A DNA stretch of 19,688 nt from Firmicutes bacterium UBA3738. GTDB taxonomy: Bacteria > Bacillota > Clostridia > Peptostreptococcales > Anaerovoracaceae. The position numbers and the translations under genes are program-made. Below the pieces are notes generated by a model, which had not been told where the DNA came from, ran no database searches, and worked only from the letters and a program-made list of their open reading frames with translations. Position 1 is the first letter of the stretch; the number at the start of each line of letters is the position of its first letter. Below are positions 13,660-19,688 of this stretch, piece by piece. The stretch spans positions 1 to 19,688 of the forward strand of contig DFGY01000086.1 in the NCBI GenBank assembly GCA_002372505.1. Direction: 5' to 3'.

Positions 13660-14919
13660 ATGAAAAAAAATAAGAATGCTGGACAGAAAACTGAAAATAG
13701 AAAAAAGATAGTTGTAGCTACAGCAATAGTGTTGGTTGCAATCTGCGCCGGGCTTGCCGTTTTGATTTATGGAGGGAAAGCGAACGTAGGTGGTGAAGTG
13801 GGGGAAAGTCTTCCGGAAGATTTCCCGAAAAACACTGTTATAGGGCAGTCGGATGTGAAAGGCAGTTTTCTGACTACCCTGAATATTGACAGTGGTCACT
13901 ATTTACTTGTACTTAATGAAAAAGGCGAGATTGTGAAGTACAAGAAAACCGGTGGGAACAATTCAGACGGCAGTGGTCGCTGCAGTGGATTTCAGCAGCA
14001 GGAAAGAAACGGATTCTTTTATTTTGAGAGAACAAATAACACATCAAGCAGCACTGCAGCTGCCGATATAGTGTTGTTGGATGAGAAAATGGTCGAGGAA
14101 AAGAGAATAAGATATCTGCCTGGAGAAAAAACATTATATAAAGATATAACTCTGGCTGTGGATTCCCATGATGCCATCGTTTTCGATAAGGATAACTACA
14201 TAGTTGCCACGTCACTTTTGGAAGAGCCGGGGAATTTGCCGACCGAAGGAAAGTTGAAAAATGAAAGGAATGCAACAGTGGAGTATATTGAGGAAGTTGA
14301 AAACGGCAAAGTTAAGTGGGAGTTTAAATCTTCGGATCACCCGGAATTCTATGAATATAAGATGGATAAAACCAGTGGAAGGGATCATTTTTCGATTGAT
14401 TATATGGATTACATGCATTTCAACTCCATGACGGTTGATCCCAAAGATGGAAATTTGCTGGTTTCTTTTCGCAACCAATGCTCAATAGTTAAACTGAACC
14501 GTAAAAATGGTGATGTCATGTGGATAATGGGCGGAAAAGGTGATGAGTTTAACCTCGATGAGAAATCAAGGTTTCAGTGCCAACATTCCATATCCTTTAC
14601 GGATGAGGGGAATCTCTTGATGTATGACAATCGGATAGAGGGGACAAAATCACGAATTCTGGAGTTGGAAGTTGACGAAGATAATAAAAGGGTACATGTG
14701 GTTAAAAGCATTGGACTTGATGTGGATACAGTTAACTGGGGAATGGTTCAAAAAATTTCGTCGGACATTTATTTGGTCGATGAAGGTGAGACAACGGATC
14801 TTGATCACAAGGGTGGATTTTACGAACTAAGCGGTAAAACCGGCAGGAAAGTTATGTCCGTGACATATGAAAAACCGGGTCAGGCATATTTGGTTCATAA
14901 ATGGAGGAAATCAAAATAG
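13660..14919 (+). CDS. Membrane-anchored AssT-like arylsulfotransferase-family protein
   Basis: This 419-residue protein has a basic N-terminus and one TM anchor (about 17-37) without a lipobox. A shorter AssT-type propeller (about 55-415) follows with no separate N-terminal beta domain. All four expected active-site positions can be matched by eye: H170 in VDSHDAIVFD, H253 in YMHFNSMTVD, R271 in LVSFRNQ and H309 in QCQHSISF. If the family reaction holds, it would transfer sulfate from a phenolic ester to another phenol outside the cell; the acceptor is unknown. It starts 6 bp after the upstream AssT-like gene, so translation is probably coupled. Similarity to that gene is confined to the propeller, so the two are distant relatives rather than a recent duplicate. 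No terminator is visible after it. A protein that only binds ligands is the alternative. Confidence 0.82.
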   Translation: MKKNKNAGQKTENRKKIVVATAIVLVAICAGLAVLIYGGKANVGGEVGESLPEDFPKNTVIGQSDVKGSFLTTLNIDSGHYLLVLNEKGEIVKYKKTGGNNSDGSGRCSGFQQQERNGFFYFERTNNTSSSTAAADIVLLDEKMVEEKRIRYLPGEKTLYKDITLAVDSHDAIVFDKDNYIVATSLLEEPGNLPTEGKLKNERNATVEYIEEVENGKVKWEFKSSDHPEFYEYKMDKTSGRDHFSIDYMDYMHFNSMTVDPKDGNLLVSFRNQCSIVKLNRKNGDVMWIMGGKGDEFNLDEKSRFQCQHSISFTDEGNLLMYDNRIEGTKSRILELEVDEDNKRVHVVKSIGLDVDTVNWGMVQKISSDIYLVDEGETTDLDHKGGFYELSGKTGRKVMSVTYEKPGQAYLVHKWRKSK

Positions 14920-14952
14920 AAGCCTAATAATTGCCGATTTAATAATAACATA

Positions 14953-14981
14953 TTGACTATATAGGACAATAATTATAAAAT
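14953..14981 (+). promoter_or_regulatory. Promoter for the GH3 lipoprotein gene
   Basis: TTGACT (14953-14958) and TAAAAT (14976-14981) are separated by exactly 17 bp in an AT-rich gap. This is the best consensus match in the window and starts a new transcription unit. Confidence 0.75.
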
Positions 14982-15011
14982 ATTAAATAGTTATGTATTG
15001 GAGGGCATATT

Positions 15012-16184
15012 TTGGAAGTGACTGCCTCAAAAAGATTGACAATAGCTCTGGTGATGTTGGTTATTGTCATGATGTGTTTGTTCGGTTGTGGAGATAGTAA
15101 AAAAGATGATAGCAAACATGAAGAACCCACAATAACCGAAAGCGAAACAGATGAGCCCAAAGACAGGGCAGGGGAAATACTGGCTGCAATGGACGTCAAA
15201 CAAAAAGCCGGCCAGGTAGTGCTTGCTCGGTTGCCTGATGTTAATCAGGTAGAGGAGCTGAAACAGTGGGAGTTTGGCGGATATATATTGTATGAAAAGG
15301 ATTTCCGTGATGCAGATGGTAATCCTTTTACGGAAACTGAAGTTTCCGATATGACAGACAGTTACAGAGAGGCACTGAAACTGACACCGTTCATTGCCGT
15401 AGACGAAGAAGGAGGAACTGTAGTAAGAGCATCTTCAAATGAGAACCTTTTTCCTGATGGTCCGGCAGAAGCTCCGCAGGAGATATGGAAGCAACATGGC
15501 GAAAAGGCACTATATGATGATGCTGCAGAAAAAAGCAAAAGACTGCTTGCATGCGGAATCAATTTAAATCTAGCACCTGTAGCGGATGTGCCCACGTCAA
15601 ACGATTCTTTTATGTATGAAAGATCTTTGGGGGCTGATTTTACAAAGACCGGTGAGCTTATAAACGGAATCGTAAAAGCAATGACTGATTCCGGGATAGG
15701 TTCCGTGTTAAAACATTTCCCCGGATACGGAGATACCGGGGATTCCCATGGTGGCATTCAGGCTACAGATAAAAAAAGTGTTGAAGATTTCAAAGCAAAA
15801 GATTTCATCCCGTTCAAAGAAGGCATAAAAGCAGGTGCCGGAGGGGTAATGATGAGTCATGTGCTCGCAAAGGGAATAGATGATAAGAGACCGGTGTCTC
15901 TTTCGGAAAAAGCACATGAGTTATTAAGAAATGAACTGGGTTTTGATGGTGTGATATTAACGGATGATATATGGATGATTTCGCCACAGGAGTACGACAT
16001 TGAAGAAAGTCTTGCTCCGCTGGCGATCAAAGCGGGGAACGATATGATTATCTCCACCGATGCCGCAAATGATGTGAGGGACATTGTAAGTGCGGTGGCA
16101 AATGGGGAATTGGATGTTAAATTGCTTGATGAAGCAGTTAGACGAATTATTCGGTGGAAGATAAAATTAGGGATAGTGGAGTGA
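15012..16184 (+). CDS. GH3 family beta-N-acetylhexosaminidase-like lipoprotein (NagZ type)
   Basis: The start is TTG 15012, with GGAGGG 7 nt upstream; no ATG competes. The 390-residue product has a lipobox LFGC (C26), an acidic Ser/Thr-rich linker (about 28-52) and a GH3 catalytic barrel (about 53-388). It carries KHFPGYGDTGDSHGG (K234-G248), the NagZ loop with the catalytic Asp-His pair D244 and H246. LTDDIWM contains the nucleophile position D318. The early signature reads VDEEGG, where DQEGG is commoner. Enzymes of this group release terminal beta-GlcNAc from wall fragments or glycans. Unlike cytoplasmic NagZ of Gram-negatives, this one would act outside the membrane. It probably works with the wall glucosaminidase at 9937. 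The next gene starts 38 bp after its stop and may share its promoter. Confidence 0.92.
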   Translation: MEVTASKRLTIALVMLVIVMMCLFGCGDSKKDDSKHEEPTITESETDEPKDRAGEILAAMDVKQKAGQVVLARLPDVNQVEELKQWEFGGYILYEKDFRDADGNPFTETEVSDMTDSYREALKLTPFIAVDEEGGTVVRASSNENLFPDGPAEAPQEIWKQHGEKALYDDAAEKSKRLLACGINLNLAPVADVPTSNDSFMYERSLGADFTKTGELINGIVKAMTDSGIGSVLKHFPGYGDTGDSHGGIQATDKKSVEDFKAKDFIPFKEGIKAGAGGVMMSHVLAKGIDDKRPVSLSEKAHELLRNELGFDGVILTDDIWMISPQEYDIEESLAPLAIKAGNDMIISTDAANDVRDIVSAVANGELDVKLLDEAVRRIIRWKIKLGIVE

Positions 16185-16222
16185 AGAAGTTAACGCTATG
16201 AGAGAATAAGAGGTTCCCTATA

Positions 16223-19200
16223 ATGAAAAATCTATTATTCAGCAAAGGTGCTGAACAGAGAGTCCTTAAGGCATTTGCATTTTTGCTTGCCCTTGTTTTG
16301 GTGTTTGGAACAATGATAACATCGTTTCCGGAGCGAGCCGAGGCTGCGGAAAGTTACAATCTATGGTCTTTCCGGGCGCAACAGACACATAGTGGTTTAA
16401 ATGCGAGACTAACATTTTATTATTTAGGTGAAGATGGAAATGTTACGAGCGCGTACGATGGAACATATAAAATTGAGATTGCCGGTGCCAAAGAAAAGGA
16501 AGTGGTTGTGAGCAACGGTAGTTTTACTGTCGAAATGCCAAGCAATAGTTTTGGTCAGATAATAGAAGTACCAAGCGGTGTTAAAGCACTTACGTGTGAT
16601 ACTACTAAGTTGGAGGAAATCAACTCCAATGGAGAATGGTATTCTCCCACCTATTATTATTGGGAGCCGGGGAGCTACATTAAATCAACTCCAATGGAAG
16701 GACTTCAAAAGACAACCTACAAAAATCCCGTAAAAAACGGAGACGGCAAAGAAATATCAGCCTATATCGCCTTTCGTTTAGTGGATGAGCAAACCGGCGA
16801 AACAAAGAATGACATAAGCGGCACATATTCAGGAATCACTTTCGACCAAGGAATCGCTACAGGTGGGGAATCAACTTTGTCTCGTTATGTGAATGAGATG
16901 AGCTACGATATGTATAAATTTGAAGCTGGAGAGTCAAACAGCTTCTGGCTACCAAAAGGCACAAAGCTTGAACATATCATGTGTTGCTTTTTGACTGAAG
17001 AAAGTGGACAGGGATATTTTAGTGACTACGTAGAAGCAACAGGCAAAAAAGAGTTGTTGACGGGAGAGAACAAACAAGATATTAGCAATACCATAAAGGA
17101 AGGTGATTTTACATTCAGTGTGGATGTGGAGTCCATAGAGAAAATGAATAAAGAAACCGGAGAGTGGGAAAATACTTCGTCAACTGGCATGAAGGTGTAT
17201 AATCTACCGACTAAAAACAATGAAGTTAGGGTGCAAAATGAGGGCAAAATCGATTTTGGTTGGTATATGTTCGGTGGCTATTATTCAATGGCAATGGGGA
17301 AGTATAAAATCAGTTTTTTGTTCAAGGAGAACAAGCTGGCCGATGAGGATTATGTTTACGATGATAAAAATGTCCGCATGGAAGTGACGCTTGATGTGCA
17401 ATATAATGAATATGTCGTAAAAGAAGTAAACTATACGGACATAAGTGCAGAAGGAGATAAGACAAAAGCTAAAGGGATAGTCTTTACAAACAAAACCGCC
17501 GGCGGTCTTAAGGTGAAAAATAATGTGAAAAACGACCCCGATCCACAGGGAACGTCTTTTACGTATCACGTGACACTTAAGGATACATCGGGTGGTACAG
17601 TAAACCCCAATGATTACTATGGTGGAGGTTTGTTTTTCAAGCAGGTAGACACAGAGGAGAATACATGGGAATACCAACTTAAAAACGGCCAAACAGTTCC
17701 TTTTTCGAAGTTCCCCACGGGTACATCTTACACTGTGAAGCAGATAGCCAAAGGAGATAACAACTGGACTGTTACCGAAGGGCTGAATGGATATAACGGA
17801 ACCATTAAAAAGGGCGTAGATGATACTATCACCTTTACCAATGAGTATGGTGTGGGAAATCTTAAAGTATCTAAAACCGTGAAAGGAGCCCCGCAGGCTT
17901 CCGGAAACAATGCCTTTTCATTCGAATTGTCGGACTTTAAATGGACGCCTGATGAACAGGGTGGAACTTCCAAAGAAATAGCACTTGATCCGAACGATTA
18001 CTATGGTGGCGGGAGTTTCTTCGAAAAGAGTGAAGGAGACAAATGGCTATTTAAACTTGCGGGCGGAGATGAAGTTTTTCTTGAGAATATTCCGGCGCAT
18101 TCATCTTATAAAGTCAGAGAGCTGCCTTCGACAGATGAGAATTGGTCAATTACAAAAGGATCACAGGGCTACACCGGAAAGATACAAAAGGGAGTTAATT
18201 CCGACGCTGACTTTGAGAATACATACGGTAGCCCATCCCAACCGGAGAATGGCAGTCTTACGGTGTCAAAAAGCGTAGAGCCGGGTGATGGCGACCCCAA
18301 TAATCCCAATAAGGAATTTTTATTCAGGATTAAACTGGAAGAACCGTCTTCGGAACCACAGCCGGAAAATCCGGAACCTCAGATACCGAAAACGACCAGC
18401 ATTACGGTGGAGAAGACTATCAGCACAACATTTTCCGATTTAGCAAGTGCTATTAATGGTAATAAGAATAATTTCACATGGGACACGCCACTGAGTTTTT
18501 ATCTTTACAAGGCAGATGAAACTGCAGAGGAGGGATGGAAAAAAGTTAGCGAAAAAGTAGCCGATTTAAATGATTTTAAATCTGTGGAGGGCCGTACAGA
18601 CAAGTATGTAGCGACTTATGAGTTCACAGATCTGGATGCAAACCAGACTTACATGGTGGCTGAGTCTAGCGGAGTACGTGGTAAATTTGGTGATCCGGTA
18701 AATAAGGATGTTGAATTTACAAATACCGAAGCTGAAAATATTGATTATGGTAGTTATGATCCTGACACTTCAGAGTACGTGTTTGTGACTGCAGATAATG
18801 GAACAGATACTTTAATAGGTAAAAAAGTAAGCGGTAATGCAGTTGCTTTCACCAATGAAGCCAGGTGGGCCACCGGAGTAAAACTCCCATTCATTTTCGA
18901 TATCTTCATGCCCGATGTCGTATATGCTGAAGATGACGAGGGTAGTATACGGGCAACAAATGCCCTTAATCCAAATGACTATTATGGGGAAGGTAATTTC
19001 TTTAAACAAGTAACCGGTGAAGAAAACACTTGGGAATTTCAATTAAAAGCCGGCGAATCAATAACGCTGGATAAATTGCCGGCGGGAGTTAAATATAAAG
19101 TTACTGAAACGAATCCGGGGACCGGATGGCAAATTACCCAAGGTGAGGGTGGATACAATGGAACAATTGTAAAGGATAAGCCCAGTGTTGCACCTTTTAA

Positions 19201-19688
19201 AAATAAATTTACAGAACCCAAAATGAAGGTGACATATAAAGTCACAGGTACGGATAAACCGTCAGACTTTAAAGATGGTGATGTACCTGAGGCCAATGAC
19301 TATGCCAAAGGTGAAGAAGTTACAGTGGCAGCTCCACTTACAACGACTAAAACGACAGACAAGGACGGAAAACCGGGCAAGTGGATATTCAGCGGTTGGA
19401 CTCCAGAATCGGGAATTGCTGAATCTGATATTTCCGGCGGCAAGTTTACCATGCCCGCAAGTGACGTGGTTCTTAAAGGTGAGTGGAGATTCGATGCTGC
19501 ATCGCCTGCAAGCCAAAGCATTACAGGAAGCAAGACGCTTACGGATGTAAGCAATGCATCAAATCCAAAAGGAAAGAGTTTTAATGCTGGAGAGTTTAAG
19601 TTTAAAGTTTCGGCAGATACCGGCAATCCGGAAGGAGTAACGGGAGTACCGGCCGGAGAAGTGTCTGTAGGAGCGAGTGATGTAACGG
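16223..19688 (+). CDS. Giant pilin/adhesin-like surface protein, 5' part (open to window end)
   Basis: From ATG 16223 one frame stays open for 1155 codons to the window edge; the 3' end, and any LPXTG anchor, lie beyond. AAGAGG sits 10 nt upstream. A signal peptide (1-41, cleavage near AEA-AES) is followed by about 380 residues I do not recognise, possibly two related beta domains (starting near 58 and 178). SpaA/Cna-B/DUF7601-like modules follow. Module 1 runs about 427-543 and module 2 about 544-668, with strand LKVSKTV (K551) and closing FENTY (N666). Module 3 is a longer variant from LTVSKSV (K683). Three copies of [ND]PNDYYG[GE]G begin at residues 461, 589 and 916. A SHIRT-like domain (1001-1091, with GKWIFSGW and KFTMPASDVVLKGEWRF) leads into a further pilin isopeptide domain (ITGSKTL, K1104). 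Lys and Asn at module ends suggest intramolecular isopeptide bonds. A role in adhesion is inferred from the architecture. Confidence 0.88.
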   Translation, partial: MKNLLFSKGAEQRVLKAFAFLLALVLVFGTMITSFPERAEAAESYNLWSFRAQQTHSGLNARLTFYYLGEDGNVTSAYDGTYKIEIAGAKEKEVVVSNGSFTVEMPSNSFGQIIEVPSGVKALTCDTTKLEEINSNGEWYSPTYYYWEPGSYIKSTPMEGLQKTTYKNPVKNGDGKEISAYIAFRLVDEQTGETKNDISGTYSGITFDQGIATGGESTLSRYVNEMSYDMYKFEAGESNSFWLPKGTKLEHIMCCFLTEESGQGYFSDYVEATGKKELLTGENKQDISNTIKEGDFTFSVDVESIEKMNKETGEWENTSSTGMKVYNLPTKNNEVRVQNEGKIDFGWYMFGGYYSMAMGKYKISFLFKENKLADEDYVYDDKNVRMEVTLDVQYNEYVVKEVNYTDISAEGDKTKAKGIVFTNKTAGGLKVKNNVKNDPDPQGTSFTYHVTLKDTSGGTVNPNDYYGGGLFFKQVDTEENTWEYQLKNGQTVPFSKFPTGTSYTVKQIAKGDNNWTVTEGLNGYNGTIKKGVDDTITFTNEYGVGNLKVSKTVKGAPQASGNNAFSFELSDFKWTPDEQGGTSKEIALDPNDYYGGGSFFEKSEGDKWLFKLAGGDEVFLENIPAHSSYKVRELPSTDENWSITKGSQGYTGKIQKGVNSDADFENTYGSPSQPENGSLTVSKSVEPGDGDPNNPNKEFLFRIKLEEPSSEPQPENPEPQIPKTTSITVEKTISTTFSDLASAINGNKNNFTWDTPLSFYLYKADETAEEGWKKVSEKVADLNDFKSVEGRTDKYVATYEFTDLDANQTYMVAESSGVRGKFGDPVNKDVEFTNTEAENIDYGSYDPDTSEYVFVTADNGTDTLIGKKVSGNAVAFTNEARWATGVKLPFIFDIFMPDVVYAEDDEGSIRATNALNPNDYYGEGNFFKQVTGEENTWEFQLKAGESITLDKLPAGVKYKVTETNPGTGWQITQGEGGYNGTIVKDKPSVAPFKNKFTEPKMKVTYKVTGTDKPSDFKDGDVPEANDYAKGEEVTVAAPLTTTKTTDKDGKPGKWIFSGWTPESGIAESDISGGKFTMPASDVVLKGEWRFDAASPASQSITGSKTLTDVSNASNPKGKSFNAGEFKFKVSADTGNPEGVTGVPAGEVSVGASDVT

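Noticed and set aside
17985..18278. Separate 97-codon plus-strand gene inside the adhesin
   Set aside because: It is out of frame with a continuous 1155-codon frame that carries clear repeated domains; it has no domain of its own.
1..19688. CRISPR arrays, tRNA, rRNA, insertion-sequence genes
   Set aside because: No regularly spaced direct repeats, cloverleaf sequences, rRNA segments or transposase-like proteins were seen on either strand.

Overview
This window looks like chromosomal DNA of a low-to-mid GC Gram-positive anaerobe of the Clostridia, possibly an Anaerovoracaceae/Family XIII-type gut or oral organism. The basis is strong AGGAGG ribosome binding sites, frequent TTG/GTG starts, lipobox lipoproteins, a pilin/SpaA-like surface protein, and the mix of MocR, DUF1461-type and SNF transporter genes. 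The phylum-level inference is good; the family-level one is a guess.

Layout. (1) Positions 1-3706, plus strand: a repeat-rich leader; a DUF2007-type small protein and a MocR regulator in one operon; a PhzF-fold isomerase-like gene behind its own promoter with a candidate MocR operator; a terminator; and a DUF1461/TIGR01906-type membrane protein. (2) 3701-4749: a large hairpin repeat overlapping the stop codon of the membrane protein, then a 265-aa lipoprotein resembling DUF6612 proteins. Its promoter lies in a 29-bp repeat that also precedes the first gene. (3) 4817-5942: a membrane-embedded LuxR-type regulator with seven predicted TM segments, convergent with the next block. (4) 6021-9162, minus strand: two tandem LeuT-fold Na+ symporters (NSS/SNF family), clearly paralogous, each with its own promoter and terminator. 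(5) 9163-9936: a divergent control region with a perfect 13-bp inverted repeat and a decayed N-terminal fragment of an L-asparaginase II gene. (6) 9937-14919, plus strand: a tightly spaced run of four exported proteins: Fn3-glucosaminidase, a SUMF1-fold lipoprotein lacking the FGE cysteines, and two AssT-like beta-propeller proteins. (7) 14953-19688: a strong promoter, a GH3 (NagZ-like) lipoprotein, and a very large surface protein that stays open to the window edge (1155 codons visible).

How it fits together. The right half is an envelope locus. Two enzymes probably act on cell-wall GlcNAc linkages, two AssT-fold proteins are anchored outside the membrane, a SUMF1-fold lipoprotein has no evident catalytic cysteines, and a pilin-like adhesin carries predicted Lys-Asn isopeptide modules. 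The most unusual point is the AssT pair. The downstream copy keeps a full His/His/Arg/His set, while the upstream copy has Val where one His is expected. The left half is nutrient uptake and regulation: MocR with PhzF, and a membrane LuxR beside amino-acid symporters. No mobile-element genes, CRISPR arrays, tRNAs or rRNAs were seen; non-coding repeats cluster in the first 4 kb.
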